From Caballeronia megalochromosomata (GTDB lineage: Bacteria > Pseudomonadota > Gammaproteobacteria > Burkholderiales > Burkholderiaceae), in the NCBI GenBank assembly GCA_001580565.1, contig LRBF01000232.1:1-64000 (forward strand): 64,000 nucleotides of DNA, read 5' to 3'. Position 1 is the stretch's first letter; the number at the start of each line of letters is the position of its first letter. Both the position numbers and the translations under genes were made by a program. Shown here in pieces: positions 1 to 8,315 of this stretch. Under the pieces are notes generated by a model. That model saw only the letters and a program-made list of their open reading frames with translations, searched no databases and was not told the origin of the DNA.

Positions 1-52
1 TAGATTTACACTAGCTAGATCGGCGGCAGCGTCAGATGTGTATAAGGGACAG
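1..52 (+). other. Sequencing adapter (Nextera i5 + mosaic end), not genomic
   Basis: Positions 34-52 match the Tn5 mosaic end used in Nextera libraries with one mismatch. The preceding bases match the i5 side of the adapter (the GCAGCGTC block) and the tail of the P5 oligo, with an 8-base index-like stretch between them. Read on the minus strand it encodes LSLIHI followed by a stop, a familiar signature of untrimmed Nextera reads. The window therefore starts at a contig edge, and everything before base 53 should be masked. Confidence 0.95.
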
Positions 53-1417
53 CAGAGGAACTCCGTCCTTGCGATGGACTTCGAGCGTGTCGAGTTGCTT
101 ATCCAAAGCATCGAGCGCGAGAAGCGCCTGTGTCGCGTCATGAGTGGATGAGGCCGTGCTCAGTGTGGAGGCGGCCTCCTGCATTGACGAACGGTTAGCA
201 ACGCCCGAAATCATCGACCCTAGCAACCAGATTGCGGCAACGGCAATCGCCGCCCACGCCGCCGCGGTCGACCATGAAAAGCCAACGCGACGACCGTAGA
301 CCTTGCGGCTATGAGCGGCGATGGTGTTCCAAAGTGCATGATTGGATACCACCGCACTTTGCGAGTCCACACGACCTTTCTCGCGCCCCTGACCATCTTC
401 CGCTTCCTGATCGTAAGGAATTGCAGCAAACAGCAGCCCATGAACGGCGGTGCGCCAGATCCGCGAGCTTCCAACCCGTACCACCAAATCGGAGAACGCA
501 GTACGTAAAACGTCGATCTGTTGAGCCAGTTCCGCCGCGACTCGATCGTAAGGGTCGAGGGAAAGCCGTGCGACGCCGACATCCGACAAATCACCGGCGA
601 GTCGTGCGAGTGAACGATCGATGGCATGGTTGTCCGCGCGTCGGTTCGACCACACTTGCCCAATGCTCTCGTCGCGCTTGAATATGTCGCCTCCGCATTC
701 CTTCACGTTCAGCAAATACGCGGGCGCCGCCCAGCGCAAAACCCGCCCATGTCGCGCAAGTCTCTGTCCGACGGAATCGATGTCGAACGGCTTGCTCGTT
801 GAATCCTGCACGCGCGTGATCGCCACCAGCGCGTCAATTGGACGGTGACGACGTAGTTTGCGCAGCGCATTGAGCCAATTGACGTCAGGTCGTCCGTCGC
901 TTTGGCTTCCGCTTATCAGCAGCGCATCATTCGCGAGCTGCCAGCCGGTTGCAGCAAGCCCCGGCGCGAGCCCTTCTAACAGCGATCGTTCTCCGCTCAC
1001 AAGAAGCCATCGCGCCCGATATCTCCAGCGCAGGCCGTAGCGTTCGCGCAAGGCATCGCGCAGCGATTCCACGCGCTTCACAATCTCGTCTGGCTCGATA
1101 CCCTCTTTTTGTGCACTTGATTGACTGCGCTTGTTCTCGTCGTAGCGACGAAACCATCGAATCGCTCTCAGAGAAGCAATCCAGAGCACGGCTCCTTCGA
1201 TGAGCTTTACCAAAAGCAGAAGAATCAGGAAGAGCGACAGCAGCGCGAGTTCGGCGATTATCAGCCAGTGATCCGACAGGCCGATATTCGGCCACTTCAC
1301 CGCCAAGGTCAGAGCAACAATGACATAGATGATGACAATCGCAATGCCGATGAACAGGCCAAGGGATAGTTCCTTTTCTTGATTTTCTTTGTTTGCCTTC
1401 ACGTTTCCTTCCTGCAT
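53..1417 (-). CDS. TssM/IcmF-like type VI secretion protein, 3' end missing
   Basis: About 455 residues are present before the adapter junction cuts the gene. Two membrane segments lie near residues 20-42 and 50-72. A soluble domain follows, with a P-loop position that does not match a canonical Walker A (LLVSGERSLLEG, about residue 135). A third hydrophobic segment lies near residues 375-395. This is the outline of TssM/IcmF, the inner-membrane T6SS component, but shorter and degenerate, as in the orphan ImcF-related proteins found in VgrG islands. The start overlaps the end of the upstream gene by 19 bp, so the two are probably translated together. The missing Walker lysine makes ATP binding doubtful. 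The true C-terminus is unknown; the apparent stop at 32-34 is adapter. Confidence 0.75.
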
Positions 1418-2634
1418 ACCAACGCGGTCAATTCATTGCCTTGCGTGCAAAGAACCAGTTGAGGGTTTGAGCTTGAATCGGCGCTGGCGGCTGCCAACGC
1501 AACCGCAAGCCAGCCGCCTGCGTCCGAGCAGTCGCCGACAGACGCCTCGATCTGCCGCCACGGCAACGCCTCATTAAGATTGGCGGATTTACGCAGACTG
1601 CCCAGATCGTCGACTGGCAGGCCCTGGACCCAGGCTGCATCCAGGTTTTTCGTGTCAGTTTTGCCCCAACGGCTGGCAAGCTCAATCACTTCAGCCGCCG
1701 TGTTCATCGTGCCTCTCGCCGGGCGGTGCAAACGCAGCACATGAGTACTCGCGTCCTTGAGCAATCGGGGATTACCAATCAACAGTGCGGCCCCTGCTTC
1801 GGCTACCCCGCCATCGAGCATGGTGCTAATGGCATCGCGGAGTTGCATCGCGATCACTAAGTGAACCGTCTGCTCATCTCGCCGATCAAGCCAGTCATCC
1901 GTCGCGAAGATTGACAGGCTTTCCTCGCGATCGATTCGCCGATCTGTCGGAGCGCGCCGGTCTTTTAGCGCAGCGCGTAGTTGCTCGACGACCGACGTCG
2001 ATTTGAGCCGAGAGTGCACGCACAGATGGACGCGCAGTCGTGTTTGCGCCGGCAAACTCGCCAACGATTCAGAGAGATCATCCAGAAGACACGCTATCAG
2101 CCATTCACACACGGCCAGATGACGTGTGTGCTCGCCAAGCTCATTACCTGGATAGAACGGCTCGCCCGGCACGTCGATCCATCGTGCATGTACGTCGTTG
2201 CGGGGAAACGCCGCGCTCGGGCGTAGTCCCGACTGGGCCTTACCCTCCAGAACACTGCGAAGGCTGTTCTCGCCCTTGTCCGAGGAGAAGCGCCATGCAT
2301 ATCCGATGATGGCGAATGGCTCGCTGGCTTCGTCGTGGCATGCTTGCTCTGCTTGGTCGCTGACTCGGTTCTGAGCAAGCGCCGACCTGCGTACAGTATG
2401 CCCATACGCCAAACTTGAAACGAGGAGCAAGCTCCACCCGAGAATTGGATAACCCACCGCACATAACCAGAACCACGCGCTGCTTGTCGGACTGCCAGTG
2501 GCCCAGCCAAGAACCGTCATCGTGACGCCAACGCAAAGCGCCAGACACAGTAACGGAATCCAGACAATGGCAGACGGACGCGGCACCGCGGGCACGCCGA
2601 TCCTCGGTGGAATTCGCTCGAAATCGATTGGCAT
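1399..2634 (-). CDS. Membrane protein of the VgrG/PAAR island, unknown function
   Basis: A 411-residue protein with two hydrophobic segments close to the N-terminus (about residues 24-46 and 53-76) and a large region after them that is probably cytoplasmic. No catalytic motif is recognised. It lies 3 bp after the PAAR gene and overlaps the TssM-like gene, so it belongs to the same T6SS transcription unit. Genes of this layout next to TssM-like orphans are seen in Burkholderia VgrG islands; a role in loading or assembling the island's effector is inference. Start ATG at 2634. Confidence 0.7.
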   Translation of the reverse strand: MPIDFERIPPRIGVPAVPRPSAIVWIPLLCLALCVGVTMTVLGWATGSPTSSAWFWLCAVGYPILGWSLLLVSSLAYGHTVRRSALAQNRVSDQAEQACHDEASEPFAIIGYAWRFSSDKGENSLRSVLEGKAQSGLRPSAAFPRNDVHARWIDVPGEPFYPGNELGEHTRHLAVCEWLIACLLDDLSESLASLPAQTRLRVHLCVHSRLKSTSVVEQLRAALKDRRAPTDRRIDREESLSIFATDDWLDRRDEQTVHLVIAMQLRDAISTMLDGGVAEAGAALLIGNPRLLKDASTHVLRLHRPARGTMNTAAEVIELASRWGKTDTKNLDAAWVQGLPVDDLGSLRKSANLNEALPWRQIEASVGDCSDAGGWLAVALAAASADSSSNPQLVLCTQGNELTALVCRKET

Positions 2635-2637
2635 CGG

Positions 2638-2895
2638 CTAACGGACGGAGGCGCCGCCGGACGAAGCAACGAGATACGCGCCGCATTGGGTGTGATCGCC
2701 GTCGTGCGCGACCGGAATTGCGCCGTCTTTGATGCGCTGACTTCCTTCGATAATCGGATTATCGCCGTGTATCGGGCATGAAACCATGTCGCCTACGCGC
2801 GCAGCCCGACGCCCTTTCACCTTGAGCCGGTTTGAACCGGTCAGAACTTTGCCACCGTGGCTCGTGGCATCGCCTTCGTAGATTAGATTTTTCAT
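2638..2895 (-). CDS. PAAR-domain T6SS spike-tip protein
   Basis: An 85-residue protein that is essentially a lone PAAR domain: an N-terminal GD.TSHGG turn, the VGDMVSCPIHGDNPI segment, and a C-terminal part with His and Cys (VAHDGDHTQCG) that would bind the zinc holding the cone tip. PAAR proteins cap the VgrG trimer and sharpen the T6SS needle. It sits in the same operon as VgrG (8316-10658), separated from it by the effector and candidate immunity genes, and overlaps its upstream neighbour by 4 bp. No toxin extension is present, so it is a structural PAAR. Confidence 0.88.
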   Translation of the reverse strand: MKNLIYEGDATSHGGKVLTGSNRLKVKGRRAARVGDMVSCPIHGDNPIIEGSQRIKDGAIPVAHDGDHTQCGAYLVASSGGASVR

Positions 2896-3434
2896 ATTTG
2901 GCTAAGAACCGCCGCCGAAGGAGCATAGAACTCCCCTCCCACAGGGTCATCTATTATCGTCCAGCTAAGTTCATTTCCCTTAAGCTTAAGCACCGCTATC
3001 CCTCCGACTGCTCCAAAGAAGGATGAGAACTTAATTTTTGCGGTCTGTCCGCTGACGTCCACTTTTCCCGCGATGTTTTCGTTCGCCTTGTCGTCGCAGT
3101 CGATGCGATTTCCGTTTCTCGCAACAGCGCAATATTGCCCGCGCAGCATCCGCCCTTTCTGGATGATATGCAACGAAAAATTTCTCGAACTCGGAGCGGC
3201 GTCCCAATTCCATTCTCCGTTAAAGGAATGCGCGCGCGCCAAGCTGCAAAAGCCGAGCAGGACCGCATATACGAAACATTTATCAAACGCAATTGCTCCT
3301 CTTGCAGAACATTGCTCTACAACCCTAGTCCAGACTGTCTGACGGCATCTTCTCCACGCAACAAATTTCAAAGTAGAGCGGCGGGATTCAAGAGCCTCGC
3401 AGAACCCATGTATAGCAGCATAAATCTGAGCCAT
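2892..3434 (-). CDS. Small exported protein of the T6SS island (candidate immunity/accessory)
   Basis: The clear part is about 130 residues: a signal-peptide-like stretch (FVYAVLLGFCSLARA) and then a mature domain starting HSFNGEWNWDA, ending just before PAAR with a 4-bp overlap. The start is uncertain. ATG 3434 begins 22 bp after the upstream gene but puts about 48 residues before the signal. A good AGGAG lies at 3296-3300 but has no in-frame ATG/GTG/TTG at normal spacing, only an ATT at 3293. The mature part looks like a small beta-rich periplasmic domain. I do not recognise the family. Its position between effector and PAAR suggests periplasmic immunity or a chaperone, which is inference. 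Confidence 0.55.
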   Translation of the reverse strand: MAQIYAAIHGFCEALESRRSTLKFVAWRRCRQTVWTRVVEQCSARGAIAFDKCFVYAVLLGFCSLARAHSFNGEWNWDAAPSSRNFSLHIIQKGRMLRGQYCAVARNGNRIDCDDKANENIAGKVDVSGQTAKIKFSSFFGAVGGIAVLKLKGNELSWTIIDDPVGGEFYAPSAAVLSQI

Positions 3435-3456
3435 AATTGCTCGAGAGACCAATAAT

Positions 3457-4092
3457 TTAGTGACTATCAACCCCGGTGCGCGATACTTGCTTGACGCCAT
3501 TGAATAGCGAATCCGAAAAACTCTTATACTTCGAGGCCTGACATTCTCTGTCAAATACAATTTTTCCATTTTTGAAAACATAGACTTCCCCAGGCCAAAC
3601 AGAGGAGACAACATAGGTATATAGGCCGTTTGAAAACTTCAGATGCAGTCCTCGTATTGTGCCCTCGGAAACATCAGATACAGTAATCTCATTAGCCGGC
3701 GGTTTGTCCCTCTGCGGGTAGACGAAGAGTTCGTTTTCGCCTCCGTATTTATAGCGAACATATCCATGATCGGGAGATGTGTTGTTTTTTGCACAAACTG
3801 ACGCTACTTTTCCATTTTCCAACGGACAACTAAAATAAACTTTCTCGTCTTCGCTACACAAGGTGATCTCGCTGCGAGGAGAGTGCTGCACATCACTAGC
3901 GCCGGCTGACCTAAACAAAGCAGCCAACAGAATTGCGAAAATTATGACCCGAAGTCTGTTTGCAATTGCCCAATTATGAATTAAAGTAGGTTTACTCGAT
4001 AATCTCGGATGTCTAATCCGCTTTCCATTCCGCAGAACATATCTTTGTTGACCACTTAAAAACGGCGAAGCATCGCACGAAAGTGAATTCAT
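3457..4092 (-). CDS. Exported protein, paralogue of the next gene (candidate immunity)
   Basis: A 211-residue protein. About 48 residues precede a hydrophobic segment (LRVIIFAILLAALF), then a mature domain with the pattern LC-x5-VYFSC, a second Cys in SVCAKNNTSP, HGYVRYKYG and a late KNGKIVFDREC. The same pattern occurs in the gene at 4089-4580, so the two are tandem paralogues; conserved cysteines suggest a disulfide-bonded periplasmic fold. Start and stop overlap as ATGA with the upstream gene, implying coupled translation. Base composition is clearly AT-richer than flanking genes, consistent with transfer. Placement downstream of a peptidoglycan-hydrolase effector suggests immunity; no family name is assigned. 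Confidence 0.7.
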   Translation of the reverse strand: MNSLSCDASPFLSGQQRYVLRNGKRIRHPRLSSKPTLIHNWAIANRLRVIIFAILLAALFRSAGASDVQHSPRSEITLCSEDEKVYFSCPLENGKVASVCAKNNTSPDHGYVRYKYGGENELFVYPQRDKPPANEITVSDVSEGTIRGLHLKFSNGLYTYVVSSVWPGEVYVFKNGKIVFDRECQASKYKSFSDSLFNGVKQVSRTGVDSH

Positions 4093-4580
4093 TGATCAAC
4101 TCCGTCTTCGGGAGGCACCGTTTGCATACCCCTATAGACCCGCTGATTCAGTGCCTGATATTCGCCGTTACCACAAACTCTGTTGAAAATCGTCCTGCCA
4201 TTCCTCTTAACATAAATTCCGCTTGGAATGCCTTGATACACGACGTAATTAAAACCATTTTGTCTAAATTTCACATGCGTATATTGAGCATCCCCCTCCG
4301 AAATGTCGCTAATTGTTAGAAGTCCCTTTGGAGCAAGGGGCTTGCTAGGATATTGGAGCTCAAGCTTATCCCTTGTTCCATATCGGTACTGGACATAGCC
4401 ATTAGCTGGAGAGATATTTCCCAACGCGCAGATTGATATAATTTTCTCATCGATCTCGCAACTAAAGTATACTTCCTCGAAAGCTTGGCAAAGAGTAGCC
4501 TCCGAGCCAGTGACAGAAAATGCTGCCATCGGATAAACAAAGCCAGCCAACATGGAAAACACGCTTCTAAATTGCTTCAT
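4089..4580 (-). CDS. Exported protein with paired-cysteine pattern (candidate immunity)
   Basis: A 163-residue protein with an N-terminal signal peptide (hydrophobic core about residues 8-24) and a mature domain carrying LC-x5-VYFSC, ISICALGNISP, NGYVQYRYG and NGRTIFNRVCG. These align in order with the neighbour at 3457-4092, differing mainly in the N-terminal extension. It is AT-rich, lies 52 bp after the TPR gene and overlaps its paralogue by 4 bp. Duplicated periplasmic genes behind a T6SS peptidoglycan effector are typical of immunity genes that gain specificity by duplication. That role is inferred from context only. Confidence 0.75.
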   Translation of the reverse strand: MKQFRSVFSMLAGFVYPMAAFSVTGSEATLCQAFEEVYFSCEIDEKIISICALGNISPANGYVQYRYGTRDKLELQYPSKPLAPKGLLTISDISEGDAQYTHVKFRQNGFNYVVYQGIPSGIYVKRNGRTIFNRVCGNGEYQALNQRVYRGMQTVPPEDGVDQ

Positions 4581-4632
4581 TATTCAGGTCTCCTCTGGTG
4601 CACATTTTCTCAAAGCCTGAAACGTGTGCCAC

Positions 4633-5526
4633 TTACTCCTCAGATGTCTCTGATTTTCTGGACTTTCTATCTATGCGCATGATGACGTGCCGAGGTATTT
4701 TCCTTTCGAGTCCACGCGCCGTCATTTGTGCTACGTATTCTTTGTACATCTTAATCCCCTGCTCATCGAGATGAGTATTCCAATACGCGTCTGCCAAATT
4801 TAGCTTTGCTACCGTCCGATCTGGAAATTCTTGTACGATCTTCTGAAGCAATATAATGGCATCGTACGAACGATTGTTCTCAGATAGGAAGTATGCAATA
4901 TTGTTGATATCTTCGACGGAACTTGGATCAATACTATCCGCCAATTCATAGATATCGTAAGTCGCCAACAAGTCAATAAACTTATTTACTGACTTTCTAT
5001 TTAAATTCATTTCATGAAACTCTTTTAGCTCATTCCGTATTGCACCCTTGGCTTTCTCTTTGGATTCGTATTGAAGCTGCGCCTGAGAGCCCGGTTCAAC
5101 ACATCCCTTTACTCGTGCTACGTGGATACTAGGTACGACTTCGGCCGCCGTTCGATCGGCCTTTTCCCCGGTAATCTCGCGCCTTAAACACCAATTAAGC
5201 GCCTTTGAATCCCATTCGTAAATATATTCAAATACCTGTCCGCCTTGACTAGGGCAGCTACCATTAATTGCCAACTGGTTTTTACTCTCAATCTTGTATG
5301 CACTCATAGTACTGCACTCATCATATTTCTTAACATGATAAGAAAGTACTTTTCCTTGATCGGCTTGGTAGGACAACGTCAAACCATCGGTTTCGTCCCT
5401 ATAATTCAGAAGTCCGCCAGACTCTGCATCTCCAAGTTTTGATTGAAACGACAAAACCGTGGCGACGGAGGAGGAGGAAACAAGAGCGAACGCAATACTC
5501 GCACTGAGAGCTTTAATCAATTTCAT
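4633..5526 (-). CDS. Periplasmic TPR-containing protein (candidate immunity)
   Basis: A 297-residue protein with a signal peptide (MKLIKALSASIAFALVSSSS then SVA). The N-terminal half has several Cys. The C-terminal third has helical TPR-like pairs: NNIAYFLSENNRSYDAIILL and AKLNLADAYWNTHLDEQGIK. It starts 18 bp after the effector stop, the usual place for a cognate immunity gene. TPR proteins are not the commonest immunity class but do occur as periplasmic adaptors. It could bind the GH19 domain of the effector. No enzyme motif is seen. Confidence 0.72.
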   Translation of the reverse strand: MKLIKALSASIAFALVSSSSVATVLSFQSKLGDAESGGLLNYRDETDGLTLSYQADQGKVLSYHVKKYDECSTMSAYKIESKNQLAINGSCPSQGGQVFEYIYEWDSKALNWCLRREITGEKADRTAAEVVPSIHVARVKGCVEPGSQAQLQYESKEKAKGAIRNELKEFHEMNLNRKSVNKFIDLLATYDIYELADSIDPSSVEDINNIAYFLSENNRSYDAIILLQKIVQEFPDRTVAKLNLADAYWNTHLDEQGIKMYKEYVAQMTARGLERKIPRHVIMRIDRKSRKSETSEE

Positions 5527-5544
5527 TTATTTTGCTTCAACATA

Positions 5545-8307
5545 CTAGGTCGCGCTGAGTGCACGAAGTCGCTCTTCTGCAACGTCGCGGACGCAAACGT
5601 CGCTTCCAATCCCGTACCACTTTCGATCAACCGGTTTCCCATGGCTGTCTTTTGGCTTTCCAGCGAGATTGTCAAGTTCAATGTAACGCGCGTATCCTTT
5701 GATAGCTTCAGTGGCCGTTTTATTCGTAATTCCGGACTTGCTTTTTCCAGGATCATTCCAGAGCCCCCAAGCAAATGCAGCTCGCTTCTCACCATATGCT
5801 CGGCTTTCTTCGAAGTCATACACTCCATTTTTGTTTAACTTAGCGCAACTTTTTAGGCCCAGCACTTCGATTGCTCGGTTTATGAAAGTACGACGGTGGT
5901 CATACCCGTTAAAACCACCGTTAATTGATCGCGAGATCCAAATGAAGTCGTCGCGATCACCATGTTCAATCAATGCGGCTTCGACGGCATAATACCAAGC
6001 AGCCGACAGCATCGCGTGGGGAGCGCGTTCCAGCTTCGACATGGCGGCTGCATTGGACGTAAAGTCTTCGTTCACGTAGCGCCCGTATTTTTCGTAATTT
6101 TTCTGAAACGTTATCTGTATCAAGCCGCGCCCTCTCCACGGATCATAGTCCAGTTTCTTATCTGCCAGCTCCACCGTGAATTGAAATTGGCCGCTTTCCG
6201 TAAGCAATTGGGCAATGAAATGCGCACGCGTGATGCATGTAGTTAAATTAAAATCTGAAAATGCCTGATTCAACGAAGAAATGTAAGCTCTAATTTTCTC
6301 TTCTGACGCGGCTGTTGCAATCCTTTGAAGAGTCTCAACTGAGATATCCCGCCCTTCGCATGAGCAACTGCCCCCAATAAAATTCCCCACCACCCCAATC
6401 GGATGAATATGAAACACATCCGACTCCGGAAACCCCGACACCTTAGCCTTCACTTCATCCCACCACACCAACTTCTCGATACGCTTCTGCTCCTCCTCCC
6501 ACTGCGGATCCGTCGCGCCGTCGTCCATCTCCGTGTAAAGCTGCTTCCACTTCTCCGGATTTGCCCACTCACTCTCATGCTTCACAATCAACCGCGAGGC
6601 CGTCTGCATCAGCCACGGATAATGTCCTGACTCGCTCGCGTAACTCAGACATAAATCATCCGCTGCCTGCGCGCCATCGCCGTGTGGAAACAACTTGCGA
6701 TATACCGCCTGCATGATTGGGCTAAGCCTGGTCTGCGACTTCGCATCCGGAACCTCGGCCCGCTTGGAAAAATCCACCCAGGACCTAGTCGTCGCAAATA
6801 TCGTGTGAGCGGGGTCATGCGCACCATCGAGCCAATCGAAGTCCACCCATTTCTGTGCAAACTCCCGCGTCACCATTCCGCCCGCGAAACTTTCCTCCCG
6901 CACCCACCCTTCGATCGACTGACCACGCTGATCCACGCTGCCAACGTGCCACCAGTTCACCTTGCGTCCACTGCGATCAGCGGCTGTTTCAGTGCGCTGT
7001 CGGCTCTTGTCACGCGCCAACTCGGATAACGACCAACGCTGCACCACACCCGTGACCGGCGCCTCCGCACCCTGCTGCTCCGCGTTGCGATATAGCGTCG
7101 TGCCCTCGCCGATACGCAACAGCGTCGGCTCAGATGAAAGTCCCAGCGGTGTCCAGTCCTCCCTATGTGCGCCATGCGAGACAACCCAGGCCCTGCTCTG
7201 TTCGATGAACGATTTGACGCTCTCGTCACAAAACACTTCGATATGCGCCATGCGCGTCGCGGAAGGCGGGCTCGCGTTCAATGAGTCGTAGCGTCCGAGA
7301 TGGCCCATCAGATCGCCCGCCTTAACGGGAATGCCCTGAGCGTGCGCATCGTGCGCCCCGCCAGACGACAAGGTGACGACCACACGATCGAACGCATCGT
7401 CAGGCATGATGTCCTGCACGACTGGACCACCGTGCTCGTTGCCGAGAAAAATCCAGCCACCGACCACGGTAGCTGGGGGCGCGTCGCCCACCTTGGATGC
7501 GAACGGTTGCGCGTCATGCACGTCGGTGATCTTGCCCCAACCCTTCTGTATTTCACCAATGCTCACGCACGCGCCCTGCGGCAGAATGCCAACTGGACGA
7601 CCACCGCTATGCCCCGCCTTCGGAGCGCTGCGCACCCTCAATCCTTGCTCGCCCGCATTCGGCAACTGACCCGTTCTACTCGCATCAGGCTTGTCTTGCG
7701 CATGCTCCGTGATTTTCTGCCGCGTGGCCCAAAACACGGGTTTGGCCTTCGTCGTGTCTCGCTCATACTCGTCATACGCTTGCAGATGCATATACAAGCT
7801 ATAAAACGTGAGCGTATTGCCCTTGGGAAACTCCATCGTATGGCGGACCAAGGCGAAGCCCGTGCTGTAGGGCACCTGCGCATCTCCGAACTGACTTACG
7901 GGGTAAGTCCGATTCACCCGGTAGGCAATGACGTGGCCATCCGCAATACACCGAATGCCCTGCTTCAAGTCGAGCCGGGTGCCCGCGCCGTTCTCGGTAA
8001 TGTGAATGCCGCCGTGCCAGAACGCGTTTTTACTCACCAGAAAACTGCCGCCGGGCTCCTTGTCCGCCAATAGTTGATAAATCTCGTGCTCGTCCGTGAA
8101 TTTGATCGCTGTATCCTTGTCCCTTTGTCCCTTCTTCAGGAACGGGAACGCGAACGACAACTGCTTGACCTTCGTGTCGGGTGGCGCCGCGCGGGGGCCG
8201 TTACGAGTCGCAGCCGAAGTGTTGCGTTGACTACCTGATGCCGGCAGCGGCGCCGATCCAGGCTGCGGTGCCGAGGCGGGTTGTGTGGGGCGTGCAGAAG
8301 TTGCCAT
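5545..8307 (-). CDS. T6SS peptidoglycan-hydrolase effector (M23-like, SH3-like, GH19 lysozyme domains)
   Basis: A 920-residue protein starting 8 bp after VgrG. The first ~45 residues are a Pro/Ala/Ser-rich linker. Residues ~90-185 resemble an M23/LytM fold (WHGGIHIT, ADGHVIAY, SLYMHLQ), but the usual H-x3-D zinc motif reads H-x3-H, so activity there is doubtful. SH3-like segments follow (GLRVRSAP near 222; a second near 400-470). Residues ~650-860 form a GH19 chitinase/lysozyme domain: HFIAQLLTESGQF with the expected catalytic Glu near 702, then GRGLIQITFQKNYEKYG and RSINGGFNGYDHR. There is no Sec signal, as expected for T6SS cargo. The predicted role is cleavage of peptidoglycan glycan strands in rival cells after delivery with VgrG. 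No MIX or PAAR region is seen, so it is probably carried non-covalently. Confidence 0.85.
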   Translation of the reverse strand: MATSARPTQPASAPQPGSAPLPASGSQRNTSAATRNGPRAAPPDTKVKQLSFAFPFLKKGQRDKDTAIKFTDEHEIYQLLADKEPGGSFLVSKNAFWHGGIHITENGAGTRLDLKQGIRCIADGHVIAYRVNRTYPVSQFGDAQVPYSTGFALVRHTMEFPKGNTLTFYSLYMHLQAYDEYERDTTKAKPVFWATRQKITEHAQDKPDASRTGQLPNAGEQGLRVRSAPKAGHSGGRPVGILPQGACVSIGEIQKGWGKITDVHDAQPFASKVGDAPPATVVGGWIFLGNEHGGPVVQDIMPDDAFDRVVVTLSSGGAHDAHAQGIPVKAGDLMGHLGRYDSLNASPPSATRMAHIEVFCDESVKSFIEQSRAWVVSHGAHREDWTPLGLSSEPTLLRIGEGTTLYRNAEQQGAEAPVTGVVQRWSLSELARDKSRQRTETAADRSGRKVNWWHVGSVDQRGQSIEGWVREESFAGGMVTREFAQKWVDFDWLDGAHDPAHTIFATTRSWVDFSKRAEVPDAKSQTRLSPIMQAVYRKLFPHGDGAQAADDLCLSYASESGHYPWLMQTASRLIVKHESEWANPEKWKQLYTEMDDGATDPQWEEEQKRIEKLVWWDEVKAKVSGFPESDVFHIHPIGVVGNFIGGSCSCEGRDISVETLQRIATAASEEKIRAYISSLNQAFSDFNLTTCITRAHFIAQLLTESGQFQFTVELADKKLDYDPWRGRGLIQITFQKNYEKYGRYVNEDFTSNAAAMSKLERAPHAMLSAAWYYAVEAALIEHGDRDDFIWISRSINGGFNGYDHRRTFINRAIEVLGLKSCAKLNKNGVYDFEESRAYGEKRAAFAWGLWNDPGKSKSGITNKTATEAIKGYARYIELDNLAGKPKDSHGKPVDRKWYGIGSDVCVRDVAEERLRALSAT

Positions 8308-8315
8308 TTCAATGC

